A DNA stretch of 64,000 nt from Gordonia spumicola (GTDB lineage Bacteria; Actinomycetota; Actinomycetes; Mycobacteriales; Mycobacteriaceae), in NCBI RefSeq assembly GCF_009932475.1, contig NZ_BJOV01000002.1, forward strand, positions 248,001-312,000. Reading direction: 5' to 3'. The translations under genes were made by a program, and so were the position numbers. The notes beneath the pieces are model-generated. The model was not told the DNA's origin. It ran no database searches and saw only the letters and a list, made by a program, of their open reading frames with translations. Positions within the stretch are counted from its first letter, which is position 1. Each line of letters begins with the position of its first letter. Positions 48,236 through 62,133 of this stretch are shown here, piece by piece.

Positions 48236-49080
48236 GCGGCGCCCTCGTCGACGTCGGCGACGGCATCGAGATCTGGGCGTCGTCCACCGGTGACGGTCCG
48301 GCGGTCCTCCTGTCCCCCGGCCTCGGAATGCCGCCCGGCTCATGGGCTTTCAGCGGCCTTCCCGAGAGGTTGGCCGACGCCGGGTTCCGCGTGATCACGT
48401 ACGCGGCACGCGGTGTCGCCCCGTCCTCCGCGCCGCCCGCCCCGTACACCGTCCACGGGATGGCCGCAGACGCGGCGAGCGTCCTCGGCCACTTCGACGT
48501 CGACGAGGCGATCCTCGTCGGGTACTCGATGGGCTGCTACGTGTCACAGGCATTGTTCGACGTGTGGTCCGGCCGCGTCGTCGGGCTGGCGATGATCGGC
48601 GGCCTGCGGTCGTCCGTGATCGGCGAGGTCGTGAATCGGATGGAACTCGACCTCATCGAGAGACTCGGCGGCGTTCCGGCGTCGGTCTCGCTGTTCGAGC
48701 AGCTCATGACCACGTTGGCGCCGTCGACCTTGCGCGACAACGCCCAGGTCGGAGTATGGCGCGACATCCTGGCCTCGGCATCCGACGTCTGGACGTCTCC
48801 CGCGGGTCAACACGGCCAGACGGCGGCGTCGTGGGCGTGGATGAGCGCGGGCGAACCGACCCTCGACCGCCTCACCGCCATCGACTGTCCGACCCTCGTC
48901 GTCGGCTTCGAGGACGACGTCTTCTTCCCGCCGTCCGGGTCGCGGGAGGCGGCGTCGCACATCCCCGACTCGCGGTGGCTGCTCGTCGACGGCGAAGGGC
49001 ACGGCGGCCTCATGCTCGATCCCGCGCACCGCGCCGCCTCGCACGTCGTCGACTTCTGCACGTCGCTGGCGACACCGTAA
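48232..49080 (+). CDS. Alpha/beta hydrolase
   Basis: 282 residues from an ATG overlapping the previous stop. Nucleophile elbow GYSMG (in AILVGYSMGCYVSQ), acid in VVGFEDDVFFPPSG, His in VDGEGHGGLM; LLSPGLGMPPGSW forms the oxyanion loop. Esterase or lipase-like; substrate unknown. Co-transcribed with the secreted protein. Confidence 0.8.
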   Translation: MSGALVDVGDGIEIWASSTGDGPAVLLSPGLGMPPGSWAFSGLPERLADAGFRVITYAARGVAPSSAPPAPYTVHGMAADAASVLGHFDVDEAILVGYSMGCYVSQALFDVWSGRVVGLAMIGGLRSSVIGEVVNRMELDLIERLGGVPASVSLFEQLMTTLAPSTLRDNAQVGVWRDILASASDVWTSPAGQHGQTAASWAWMSAGEPTLDRLTAIDCPTLVVGFEDDVFFPPSGSREAASHIPDSRWLLVDGEGHGGLMLDPAHRAASHVVDFCTSLATP

Positions 49081-49969
49081 GGGTCAGATCGGGCGGCCGT
49101 CCCACTCGTGGTCGTGCATGAACCCGCCGTCGACGCCGACACCGTACTTCCGCGCCTGCCGCATGATGCCTGCGTACGCCAGCGGCATCATCGCGGCGGG
49201 TTTACGGTCGAGGGGATCGATGATGACGTCCTTCGACGACCGCATCTTGGCCCAGAACTTCTTGAACGTGTTGTCCGGGTAGGCGTCCTTCTTCCAGCCG
49301 AACAGCAACATGCCCGCGCCGATCATCGTCGTCCGGCCGGGCGGAGGCGTGATCAGTTCGGTGTTCTCGCCGAAGAACGCGCGATCCACCCGCTGTTCAC
49401 GCGTGAACATCATGATTCCGCTGGTTCCGCGCGGATTGCATTCGATCGTGTACAGCCCCCGCTCGGGGTGATCGATGAAGTCCAAGCCCATGTGCCCGGT
49501 GAAGTTCACCGACTTCACGAGCTCGCGCGTCCACTCCAGGATCCCTTCGTGGTCGACGTGTTCGAAGGTCAGGCACGATTTCCCGTCGATCGCGTAGTCG
49601 ACGGGGTAGGTGGCGTGCGCGTACACCTCGCCGTCACGACACACCGAATACGTGCAGTACCGGTCGCCCTCGAGCCATTCCTGCGCGATCCACGGATTCG
49701 TCGGATCGAACTCGAGATAGCTCAGATCGTCGCCCGGATGGGCCTTGTAGATCGTCTGCGAACCCCGTGAATACGCCTGCTTGATCGCGAACGGGGTGGT
49801 GAAGTCGAGTTTCGCGACGTCGTCCGGTCCCGCCAGTTCCATGAACTTCAGCGTGTCGAATCCACGGTCGACCAGCGCCCGTTGATAAGCCAGCTTGTTG
49901 TGCAGCATGTCCTCCACCTCGAAAGGCGAGAGGAACAGTTTGTCAAGACCCGAGTTTGTTGGAGACCGA

Positions 49970-50893
49970 TCAGTTGTTCTGTGAGGTGAGTTCGCGGGCC
50001 CGATTCTGGGTCCAGTAGTCGGCTTCGGCCGCGGCGGGTGGTTGGTAGTCCAAGGCCGAGTGCAGGCGGGTGGTGTTGTACCAGTGGACCCATTCGGCGG
50101 TGGCGATCTCGACGGCGTTGGTGCTTGTCCACGGTCCTTTCTTGTAGATCAGCTCGTGCTTGTACAACGAGTTCAGGGCTTCGGCCATCGCGTTGTCGTA
50201 GGAGTCCCCGCGCGAGCCGACTGAGGCGATGGCGCCGGCTTCATCGAGGGCCTGGGTGTAGCGGATGGCTCGGTATTGCACCCCGCGGTCGGAGTGATGG
50301 ATCAGCGCGGTTAGGTCTTGACCGGACCGCCGGCGCAGCCACAATCCCATCGCCAGGGCGTCGATCGCGAGGTCAGCGAACATGCGGGTCGAGGTCTGCC
50401 ACCCGACGATCATCCGGGAGAACACGTCCAACACGAACGCTACGTACACCCATCCGACCTCGGTCCGCACGTACGTGATGTCGGCAACCCACAGCTGATT
50501 CGGCGCGTCAGCGTGAAATGTGCGGTCGACCAGATCGGCCGGACGCGCCGTTTCCGGTGCCGGGCGGGTGGTCCGTGGGAACTTGCCCCGCACGACGCCC
50601 CGGATCCCCAGGTCAGCGCATAGTCGTTCGATAGTGCACTTGGCTACGGTGATCCCCTCCATGCGCAGTGCGGCGCGGATCTTGCGTTGTCCGTAGATTC
50701 CGCCGGTGGCCTCATAGACCCGCATGATCTGGGTCTTGAGGTACTCGTCTCGCACTGCTCTGGCCGACGGTGGCCGGGTGCGGGCGGCGTAATAAGTCGA
50801 TGGCGCGATCGCGCAGCCAGCCTCGGTCAGAGCGGTGCAGATCGCCTCGACGGGCCATCGATGTCGGTGCTGATCGATGAAGGCGACGATCAG
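49970..50893 (-). CDS. IS3-family transposase OrfB (DDE integrase)
   Basis: Coding from about 50,893 in the -1 frame of orfA (LIVAFIDQHRHRWPVEAICT start); an internal ATG lies at 50755. Helical YGQRKIRAALRMEGITVAK region, then DDE residues in WVADITYVRTE, IHHSDRGVQYRA and NAMAEALNSLYKHE. It is made by ribosomal frameshifting from orfA; no clear slippery A or T run is visible at the overlap. Confidence 0.88.
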   Translation of the reverse strand: MIVAFIDQHRHRWPVEAICTALTEAGCAIAPSTYYAARTRPPSARAVRDEYLKTQIMRVYEATGGIYGQRKIRAALRMEGITVAKCTIERLCADLGIRGVVRGKFPRTTRPAPETARPADLVDRTFHADAPNQLWVADITYVRTEVGWVYVAFVLDVFSRMIVGWQTSTRMFADLAIDALAMGLWLRRRSGQDLTALIHHSDRGVQYRAIRYTQALDEAGAIASVGSRGDSYDNAMAEALNSLYKHELIYKKGPWTSTNAVEIATAEWVHWYNTTRLHSALDYQPPAAAEADYWTQNRARELTSQNN

Positions 50894-51210
50894 CGGTGTG
50901 GCCGGTCGAGCTCGGCCGCGAAGAAAGCCGACGCCGTCTTCAAGATCTCGTTCGCCCGACGCAGCTCTCGAACTTCGTTCTCCAACAAGCGGATCCGCTC
51001 AATATCGGAAATCGTTTCAATCCCAGGCGATTCGGCTTGGCCGTCTTCGACGCGACGGACCCAGTTCCGCAGGGTTTCGGGGTTGATGTCGAGTTGCTTA
51101 GCGATCCGGGCCAGAGCTCCGGGCGCGGTCTCGGGATCCTTCCGAGCATCGATGGCCATGCGTGTGGCACGGTCCCGCAACTCGGGTGAGTACTTCGATG
51201 GGCGAGGCAT
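50890..51210 (-). CDS. IS3-family OrfA (HTH protein)
   Basis: 106 residues from ATG 51210. MPRPSKYSPELRDRATRMAI then IAKQLDINPETLRNWVRRVE is the HTH that binds the terminal repeats; the leucine-zipper-like ENEVRELRRANEILKTASAF F follows. Ends AAELDRPHR just before the orfB frame. Confidence 0.9.
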   Translation of the reverse strand: MPRPSKYSPELRDRATRMAIDARKDPETAPGALARIAKQLDINPETLRNWVRRVEDGQAESPGIETISDIERIRLLENEVRELRRANEILKTASAFFAAELDRPHR

Positions 51211-51660
51211 GAAACAAGTGTCCCTTCCGGTCAAACCTGTCTCCATCAAACCCGGGACGATTCAGTTCGACGGTGTCCGGGAACAGGCCCGCCATCATTG
51301 CGAGAATGTCCGTCTCTTCGTGGATCGGGATGACGATGTCGACCTTTTCGCGTTCGACGATCGCCGCCAACTCACGGCAGTACTCCTGCGGTTTGAACTT
51401 CGGCGGGCTCACCTTGTGAAAGCCGCTCACCGCGTTCGAATACCTGCTCACGCCCACCGCGAGACTGTCGACGACAGTCACCTGATGGCCTGCGGCGGCC
51501 ATGAGTCGGGCCAAGTTGAGCGTCAGGAATGACCGCGCGAACGTGATCAGGACATGTCTGCGAGTACCAGAGGCCACAGATACAGAGTAAACACAGCCCT
51601 GTGACGCACGTGTAGCGTGGGCAATCGATCAACAGTGGGATCGTCAGGCCCGCGGTCAGA

Positions 51661-52632
51661 TTGGGGATTTCTGCGTTGTTCGCTATCGGAGTCATCGCGG
51701 CAGCCATGGCGGCCGTCGCGTACGGCGTGTCGACTGTGCTTCGCGCACTCGGGGCGCGTCGCGTCGCACTCGAGATGCGCGAGGACGGCAAGAACGACGT
51801 CCAGGCGCTCGAAGACGGCGGAGCCGCGCCGTCGGTCTCGTCGACGATGTCGACGATCGCCGATCCCGCTTTCATCCTCGGCACCGTCATGGTGATCGTC
51901 GGCTTCGCGGGCGGAGCCCTCGCGGCCCGATTCCTGCCGCTGTTCCTCGCGCAGTCGATCGTCGCCGCCAACCTCGTCGTCACGGCACTGCTCGGCACGC
52001 TCCTGCTGAACATCACCCTCCACACCCGCGACTGGGTCGCGATCTGGCTGGTCGTCCTATCGCTGTTCATGTTGGGCGTGTCGTCGGCGAAGCACGCGCA
52101 CGACGAAGCGTCCCGCACGTTCCACTGGGGTCTGCTGGTCGCGACGATCATCGTCGCCGCCGTCGCACTCCTCGGCGTGTACACGCTCGGGAAGTACGCG
52201 GCGATAGTCGGCGGTGCGGCGTCCGGCCTGTGCTTCGGCATCATCGCGATCGCCGTCCGCGTCCTCGACGGCATGGAACCGTTCGACCTCGTCGCACTCC
52301 TCACCGACCCGGCCGCCTGGTCGATCGCCGTCGCGGGCGCCGTCGGCTTCTACGTCCAGACCGTCGCACTGCAGGTCGGAGCCGTGAACGGCGTGACCGC
52401 GCTCCTCGTCGTGTTCGAGACCGCCGCGCCGAGCATCATCGGAGTCACCTTCCTCGGCGACGCGGCCCGCGAAGGCCTCGGCTGGCTCGCCGTCGTCGGA
52501 TTCATCGGCGCCGTGATCGGCGCGGTCCTCGTCGCCTGGTACGGCACCGGCGACCCCGACCACTTCGGCGAAGCCCCGCCCGAGAAGGGCGGCTGGCGCC
52601 GCGGTCGCGAACAGGGCGCGGTCTCCGACTGA
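51661..52632 (+). CDS. DMT/EamA-like integral membrane protein
   Basis: 323 residues if TTG 51661 is used; TTG 51673 is an alternative. About nine or ten hydrophobic helices (ALFAIGVIAAAMAAVAYGVS, FILGTVMVIVGFAGGALAAR, GVTALLVVFETAAPSIIGVT), consistent with a DMT-like transporter common in Mycobacteriales. C-terminus is polar. Divergent from the broken ATP-grasp gene. Confidence 0.7.
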   Translation: MGISALFAIGVIAAAMAAVAYGVSTVLRALGARRVALEMREDGKNDVQALEDGGAAPSVSSTMSTIADPAFILGTVMVIVGFAGGALAARFLPLFLAQSIVAANLVVTALLGTLLLNITLHTRDWVAIWLVVLSLFMLGVSSAKHAHDEASRTFHWGLLVATIIVAAVALLGVYTLGKYAAIVGGAASGLCFGIIAIAVRVLDGMEPFDLVALLTDPAAWSIAVAGAVGFYVQTVALQVGAVNGVTALLVVFETAAPSIIGVTFLGDAAREGLGWLAVVGFIGAVIGAVLVAWYGTGDPDHFGEAPPEKGGWRRGREQGAVSD

Positions 52633-53273
52633 CACTCTCCGCTCGTGCGCAGCGCGTCGCGACATCCGGCCGCCACGCGGAAGAACGCAGCCCAACCAGC
52701 ACCTTCGACGTTCATCCGTTCGGACTACAAGTCGAACATACGTTTTTGTCAGAGGTGATCCATATCATGGATGTAGTTCTTCGGTAGCGCGAGGAGCTGC
52801 ACGTCCTTTGACAACTTGATAGCGCCCGGTCCGGGCGAACCGAACCACTCGACCCCACTGGGGGACCGAGTAGGCGGTGGACTTGGCGCAGCACCTATCG
52901 GTGACCGTACCGTCGCTCACTGACATTCGGCGACGGATGCGGGACGGGTCGCTGTCGGCGGTGATGGCAGACCCAGTCGGTCTTGGTATCGCTGCCGTGG
53001 ACAAGCGGGTGCCGTTGGACTCGGCCGAGAAGGCCGTGTTGGCTCGTCGGGTGCTGTGGTCGACGCCGGGTGAGGCGAAGAATGCGGCCACAGTGGAAGG
53101 GATACGGTCGCGGTCCACGGCACAGCGCTCGGCTTGGGTTCACCGGACCCGCGAGCTCGGCGACGGTCGGGCTCATGCTCTGCTCGTCTGCGGTGACCGT
53201 GGTGGGCGCCGACGGGCAGGGTCACACGCGCGGAGGACGCTGACCAGCCACGCCGACGCGGCAGCGTGACTCG
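52633..53273. other. Atypical 640-bp region with no confident gene
   Basis: The first part (about 52,680-52,830) is less GC-rich and holds TCGAACATACGTTTTT (52732-52747), which has one good half of an actinobacterial SOS box. A plus-strand frame 52877-53269 (130 codons, MDLAQHLSVTVPSLTDIRRR, PLDSAEKAVLARRVLWSTPG) is open but unrecognised and ends in low-complexity Arg/Ala. It may be a remnant of a mobile element or a poorly conserved gene. Confidence 0.4.
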
Positions 53274-54222
<949 letters not shown>

Positions 54223-54243
54223 TGGTTCTCCTTCGGGTAGGTG

Positions 54244-55254
54244 TCAAGCGAGCAGTTCGACGACGCGGTCGGCCGTCCACGGACTGAGAGCGATGCCGTT
54301 GCGGCCGTGCCCCGTCGCGACGAGCACGCGGTCGTCCACGCGGCGGACCATCGGCAGGCCGTCGACGGACGACGGCCGGATCCCCGCCGACACCTCGGAC
54401 AGCTCGTAAGTCCGTAGGCCCGGCAACAGTTCCCCGACGTCGGCGAGCAGGTCGGCGACACCGCCCGCCTGCGGCGCCCGGTCATCGGACCCGACCGCCT
54501 CGTACTGGGTGGCGCCGACGACGACGCCGTCCTCGCGCGGCACCACATAGACCGGCCTGCCGTGCCAGCGCGCCCGGATCACCCGGGACGGCGGCGCGAC
54601 CGACCACCGCGTGCGTCGCAGCCGAAGGATCTCGCCCTTCTCACCCCGCACCTCGACGCCCGGCACCAACCGCGGGGTGTGCAGACCGGCCGCGACGAGC
54701 ACCCGGTCGCCGGGCACATCGTCCAGATCCTCGACGTCCGCATCGACGAACGCGGCTCCGGCGCCGACGAGCGCGGACCGCAGCGCTGCGAGCAGACGGC
54801 GATTGTCGACCGCTCCCTCCCCCGACACGAGATAGCCGCCCGCGCAGCCGCGCGCGAGCATCGGTTCAGAACTCCGCAGGGCGGGCCCGCTGCGCGGAGC
54901 GATGGCCGCGTCGGCCGATCGCGCCCGGACGAACGACACCTGGTCGTCGATCTCCGCGAGATCGGTGCTCGACGCGCCGACGAGCAGCGTGTCGTCCGCG
55001 GTGCGGACGTCGGGCCTGCCGAGTCGTTCCAGGAATGCGGGCCACCGGGCCGCCGACGTCACGGACACGTCGAGCAGGTCGCCCTCGCCCGGACGGCCCT
55101 CGCCGAAACAGCCGAGCATCCCGCCCGCGACATGCGCGGCACGCCGATCGGTTCCCGCGTCGAGAATCGTCACCGCCCAGCCGCGGTCGGCCGCGGCCAA
55201 CGCGCACGACAACCCGATCGCGCCCGCTCCGACGACGGACAGAGTTGGTCCCAC
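54244..55254 (-). CDS. thiO: Glycine oxidase ThiO
   Basis: 336 residues from GTG 55254. FAD fold [31 protein letters not shown], and C-terminal [29 protein letters not shown]. It oxidises glycine to dehydroglycine for thiazole synthesis, as in other aerobes that lack ThiH. First gene after the TPP riboswitch. Confidence 0.9.
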   Translation of the reverse strand: MGPTLSVVGAGAIGLSCALAAADRGWAVTILDAGTDRRAAHVAGGMLGCFGEGRPGEGDLLDVSVTSAARWPAFLERLGRPDVRTADDTLLVGASSTDLAEIDDQVSFVRARSADAAIAPRSGPALRSSEPMLARGCAGGYLVSGEGAVDNRRLLAALRSALVGAGAAFVDADVEDLDDVPGDRVLVAAGLHTPRLVPGVEVRGEKGEILRLRRTRWSVAPPSRVIRARWHGRPVYVVPREDGVVVGATQYEAVGSDDRAPQAGGVADLLADVGELLPGLRTYELSEVSAGIRPSSVDGLPMVRRVDDRVLVATGHGRNGIALSPWTADRVVELLA

Positions 55255-55260
55255 AATTCA

Positions 55261-55347
55261 TCCCTTCGCCGGCATTACCCGGATCAGGTCAGACGGTCAG
55301 CGACGGCCCGCATCGCACTCTCAGCCCGGCGCCCCGGACTCCCGTGT
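55261..55347 (-). promoter_or_regulatory. TPP riboswitch
   Basis: Read on the minus strand: GGAGTCCGGGGCGCCGGGCT then GAGAGTGC, later CTGACCTGATCCGGGTAATG then CCGGCGAAGGGA. These are the conserved THI-box elements (GGGGYGCC...CTGAGA, CTGATC...TAATGCC...GGGA). It ends 7 bp before thiO, so TPP probably blocks its translation. Confidence 0.93.
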
Positions 55348-55383
55348 CTTCTCACTTCCACCACGCAGCCTACCGTTGACGCC

Positions 55384-56058
55384 ATGCCAGCCGATCCGCG
55401 CACCGCACTCGCCACCGCCCGCCTGTACCTGTGCACCGACGCTCGCCGGGAACGCGGCGACCTTCTCGACTTCGTCGCGGAAGCGGTCGCGGGCGGCGTC
55501 GACATCGTCCAACTCCGCGACAAGGGGTCGGCGGGAGCGAAGCGGTTCGGGGAACTCGAGGCGAAGCAGGAGCTGGAGATCCTCGCCGGTCTGCGGGACG
55601 TGGCCCACGCGGGCGGGGCCTTGCTCGCCGTCAACGATCGCGCCGACATCGCGCACGCGGCGGGCGCCGACGTCCTGCACCTCGGGCAGGACGACCTGCC
55701 TCCCGCCGCCGCGCGCGCGGTCGTCGGGCCGCACGTCGTCATCGGACGCTCCACCCACGACGCCGACCAGATGCGGGCGGCCGTAGTCGACGCCGACATC
55801 GACTACTTCTGCACCGGCCCGCTGTGGACGACTCCGACCAAGCCCGGACGCGCCGCCACCGGCCTCGACCTGGTTCGCGCGGCGCACGCGGAGGCATTGG
55901 GCAAACCGTGGTTCGCGATCGGCGGTGTCGACCTGCCCCGCGTCCCCGAGGTCACGGCGGCGGGCGCGTCGCGCATCGTGGTGGTCCGAGCGATCACCGC
56001 CTCGGACACCCCGCGGAAAGCGGCTACCGATCTGCGTGAGGCAGTGCTAGCGTCATGA
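55384..56058 (+). CDS. thiE: Thiamine-phosphate synthase ThiE
   Basis: 224 residues from ATG 55384, leaderless start (TACCGT 55371-55376, 7 nt). [76 protein letters not shown] are the pyrophosphate- and phosphate-binding motifs. It joins HMP-PP and thiazole phosph. Divergent from the riboswitch-controlled thiOSG operon. Confidence 0.92.
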   Translation: MPADPRTALATARLYLCTDARRERGDLLDFVAEAVAGGVDIVQLRDKGSAGAKRFGELEAKQELEILAGLRDVAHAGGALLAVNDRADIAHAAGADVLHLGQDDLPPAAARAVVGPHVVIGRSTHDADQMRAAVVDADIDYFCTGPLWTTPTKPGRAATGLDLVRAAHAEALGKPWFAIGGVDLPRVPEVTAAGASRIVVVRAITASDTPRKAATDLREAVLAS

Positions 56059-56063
56059 AGACC

Positions 56064-56108
56064 ATGACGTGGAACCTGATTCTCGTAGCCCGCCGCAGCG
56101 GGGTCTGA
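56064..56108 (+). CDS. Branched-chain leader peptide
   Basis: ATG 56064 to TGA 56106-56108 encodes MTWNLILVARRSGV (an in-frame ATG at 56055 overlaps the thiE stop). The LILV run of leucine, isoleucine and valine codons is typical of attenuation leaders for leucine biosynthesis in actinobacteria. It is followed at once by a strong stem and then by the LeuA-domain gene. Confidence 0.7.
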   Translation: MTWNLILVARRSGV

Positions 56109-56130
56109 TTCGACCGACCCCCCGCTGCGG
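56093..56130 (+). promoter_or_regulatory. Attenuator stem after leader peptide
   Basis: CCGCAGCGGGG (56093-56103) and CCCCGCTGCGG (56120-56130) form a perfect 11-bp stem that overlaps the end of the leader peptide. Ribosome position on the LILV codons would decide whether it forms. Region 56131-56284 holds no further gene; it probably contains the alternative pairing and the ribosome-binding site. Confidence 0.6.
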
Positions 56131-56284
56131 GTCTGTCGCGTCTCCATTCACTTTCGTCGGTCACGAAATTCGACCGAAATGAACCGACGATATGCGTTCC
56201 ATTCAGATCCACCCGACATCGTCGTACCCGTACGGGCACGGCATTCGCCGTCTGCCCGCCTGGTTCCCACAGGAGGCGGCCACG

Positions 56285-56647
56285 ATGACCACTGCCAGCT
56301 TCGACAAGACGTACGCCCCGACGGGCGCGATCTCCCTCGACGATCTCCGCATCGAACCGGGCGCGAGCGACATGGTCCGCTGCACCGCGGACATTCGGGT
56401 CGCCGCACGCACGATCAGCCTGGAGGCGACCGCCACCGGCACGATCGGCGCGATGACCTCGATGCTCTACGACATCGGCGCGGGCGTCGAGATCATGTCC
56501 TTCTACCAGCAGACCGAGGGCGAGCAGGTGATCACGTATCTCCTGTGCGACCGTGACGGCGACCGTTGTTGGAGCTACGGCCGCGGCAGCACGGGCGACG
56601 AGTCGGCGGTCAACGCCCTCATCTCGGGCGCGAACCAGCTCGCGTAG
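56285..56647 (+). CDS. Stand-alone LeuA regulatory-domain protein
   Basis: 120 residues from ATG 56285 (AGGAGGCGG upstream). It aligns with the C-terminal allosteric domain of isopropylmalate synthase: DKTYAPTGAISLDDLRIEPG, TISLEATATGTIGAMTSMLY, GVEIMSFYQQTEG, ESAVNALISGANQLA. The catalytic barrel is absent. It may bind leucine and act on LeuA or another partner. The leader peptide and stem suggest leucine-controlled expression. Confidence 0.7.
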   Translation: MTTASFDKTYAPTGAISLDDLRIEPGASDMVRCTADIRVAARTISLEATATGTIGAMTSMLYDIGAGVEIMSFYQQTEGEQVITYLLCDRDGDRCWSYGRGSTGDESAVNALISGANQLA

Positions 56648-56653
56648 GCGGTA

Positions 56654-57124
56654 TCAGGCGGTCAGCTGTTCGAGAAGCGTCGGCCACGACCGCGCGAGGC
56701 CCGGATGCAGCGGCAGTTCGGCGACCTCGTCGACCGGAACCCAGCGGAGTTCCGCCGACTCGAGGTTGGCGACGGTCGCGACCCGGTGTGCCGCCCGCGC
56801 AACGACGGTCGTGTACGTCCACCCACTCGACGCGCGGTGGGTGACGAGCGCGCCGGTCACCTCCAGGTCGGACGCGGAGAGTCCGGCCTCCTCCTCGGCT
56901 TCGCGGACGGCAGCCTCTTCGACGGTCTCGTGCGAATCGCGGGCTCCACCGGGCAGCCCCCACGTTCCGCCCTGATGCGACCACACGGCTCGATGCTGCA
57001 GGAGGACGGCCACCCCTTCGGCGTCGTCGAGAGGTGCGGTCACCAGCAGTCCGGCGGCGCCGTGAACGCCCCAGTACCGCTGCCCGTCCGCGTCGAAGAC
57101 CCAACCGTCGCCGTCTCCCCGCAC
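56654..57124 (-). CDS. Nudix hydrolase
   Basis: 156 residues. Complete Nudix box GGARDSHETVEEAAVREAEE then EAGL. Start near 57124; flanks read WGVHGAAGLLVTAP and QHRAVWSHQGGTWGLPGG, typical of ADP-ribose or (d)NTP diphosphatases. Substrate unknown. Converges on the LeuA-domain gene with a 6-bp gap. Confidence 0.88.
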   Translation of the reverse strand: MRGDGDGWVFDADGQRYWGVHGAAGLLVTAPLDDAEGVAVLLQHRAVWSHQGGTWGLPGGARDSHETVEEAAVREAEEEAGLSASDLEVTGALVTHRASSGWTYTTVVARAAHRVATVANLESAELRWVPVDEVAELPLHPGLARSWPTLLEQLTA

Positions 57125-57218
57125 GATGCCTCCTTCAGCGCCATCCCTCGATCGGCGACTCGCCCATCACGCTACCGGGTCCTGCCATCGGTGACGGCTC
57201 CGTCGGACTAGGCTGTGT

Positions 57219-58690
57219 GTGACGCAAGTGAAAGGGATGCAAGTGACCGGCCGGGTTTCGGGAGTGCGCTCGGCGCTCACCCATGCCGGTCGGACGGTCA
57301 TCCCGGATCGGGCGGTTCCCGGCCCCACGCTGCGGCAGGTGATCGCGGACCGTCGCGAGATCGCGGCGATGACGCGCGAGCGGGTCAGTTCGCCGCTGGT
57401 CACCCTCCGCTTCTACGCGACGACGACGCCGGGCAAGCTCGTCATCATCCTGTTGGCTCTGGTTTTCGCCTGCGGGCTGACGGGCTGGTACTCGTCGGCG
57501 GCGCTGACATCGCGCAGTTCCACCCTGGAGTCGCTGATCGACCGCAGCGAACCGCAGGCCGAGGCGGCGGAAGTGCTGTACAGCTCGCTGTCGGTCGCCG
57601 ACGCGTCGGCCAATTCGGCGTTCATCTCCGGCGGCCGGGAGTCGCCCGAGCTGCGGGCCGACTTCGCGAACTCGATCGCGACGGCGTCGACCGCGCTGAT
57701 CGCCGCGACCGACGGATACCGCGAGGGGTCCGTCGCCCACACCGAAGACGAGGAGTCGGCCCGCGCCGACCTGAACACGCTCGCCGTCAAGATCCCCGTC
57801 TACACGGGCCTGGTGGAGACCGCCCGCACCAACAACCGGCTCGGCTACCCGGTCGGTTCGGCGTACCTGACGGTGGCGTCGACGCTGATGCAGGAGACGA
57901 TCCTGCCCGCCGCGCAGCGGCTCTACGAGCAGCGGTCCGCCGCCATCTCCGAACCGCAGCGCACGCTGACGGTCCCGCCGTGGGGCGTGTACGTCGCACT
58001 GTTCCTGATCATCGGGATGCTGCTCGCGACGGGCCGATACCTCGCTCGCCGCACCCGCAGACACTTCAACATCGGCCTGATCGCGGCGGTCACCGCGATG
58101 GCGTTGGGGACGGTGTGGCTGCTCGTCTCCGGTCTGACGTCGGTGGCGTCGGCGAACACCGCGAAGGCGTCCGGCGCCGATCCGCTGCACACGTTGACGA
58201 GCATGCGGATCCTCACCCAGCAGGCCCGGTCCGCGGAGACGTTGTCGCTCGTCAGACGTTCCGATCCGGGCGCGCTCGACCGCACGTTCTCCGAGTCGAT
58301 GGACCAGATCCGGACGCAGGCCGATCAGTTGCGCGCCGACCCCGACCTCGCCGACGACCCCGACGTGACCGATCGCCTGGAGGACGTGAAGTCGGCCGTC
58401 GTGCGCTGGCGTTCCGCGCATGCGGAGGTGGCGCGGCTGCTGACGAACGGCGACTTCACCGGAGCGCGCGCCCTGACCATCGGCGAAGGGTCGATCAGCA
58501 CCGCGAGTGCCTACGCGGACGCCAACGCGGCCTTGGTGAAGGCCATCGGCGACGCCCGTGCCACGTTCCGCACCAACATCAACACGGCGCAGCGAGTCCT
58601 CGGATTCACCGGCGGCGGCATCGCTGTGCTGTGCGTAATCGCCGGGCTCGCCGTGTTCGGCGGCCTGTTCCCGCGGATCCGGGAGTACCG

Positions 58691-58694
<4 letters not shown>
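57219..58694 (+). CDS. glnX: Membrane sensor component GlnX
   Basis: 491 residues as drawn from GTG 57219; ATG 57237 or GTG 57243 (behind AAAGGG) may be the real start. Four membrane spans (about 73-95, 250-270, 280-305, 460-485) enclose two extracytoplasmic helical domains. In mycobacteria GlnX passes the GlnH signal across the membrane to PknG. Here it overlaps glnH by 4 bp, the same gene order. Confidence 0.85.
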
Positions 58695-62129
<3,435 letters not shown>

Positions 62130-62133
62130 CGAG

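Larger units (their letters stand above)
49941..51264 (-). mobile_element. Complete IS3-family insertion sequence, 1324 bp
   Basis: Imperfect 26-bp terminal repeats begin TGTCAAGACCCGAGTTTG (left) and TGAATCGTCCCGGGTTTG (right, minus strand), 18 of 26 matching. A 3-bp target duplication (GTT on the plus strand) lies at 49938-49940 and 51265-51267. It carries orfA and orfB in -1 frame relation, as in IS3-type elements. Ends, duplication and both frames are intact, suggesting a recent and possibly active copy. Confidence 0.9.
49084..51577 (-). pseudogene. ATP-grasp enzyme gene interrupted by IS element
   Basis: N-terminal part 51577-51265: HVLITFARSFLTLNLARLMA, IPIHEETDILAMMAGLF. C-terminal part 49940-49084: MLHNKLAYQRALVDRGFDTL, GHMGLDFIDHPERGLYTIEC NPRGTSG, the ATP-grasp metal site. 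Removing the IS and one 3-bp duplication restores one frame of 389 codons through DTVELFLSPFEVEDML, so the break is a single clean insertion. The intact enzyme would be a carboxylate-amine ligase of unknown substrate. Confidence 0.88.

Noticed and set aside
52877..53269. Confident protein-coding gene
   Set aside because: The frame is open, but there is no recognisable family, no clear start signal and a low-complexity end, so it is kept only as a possible relic.
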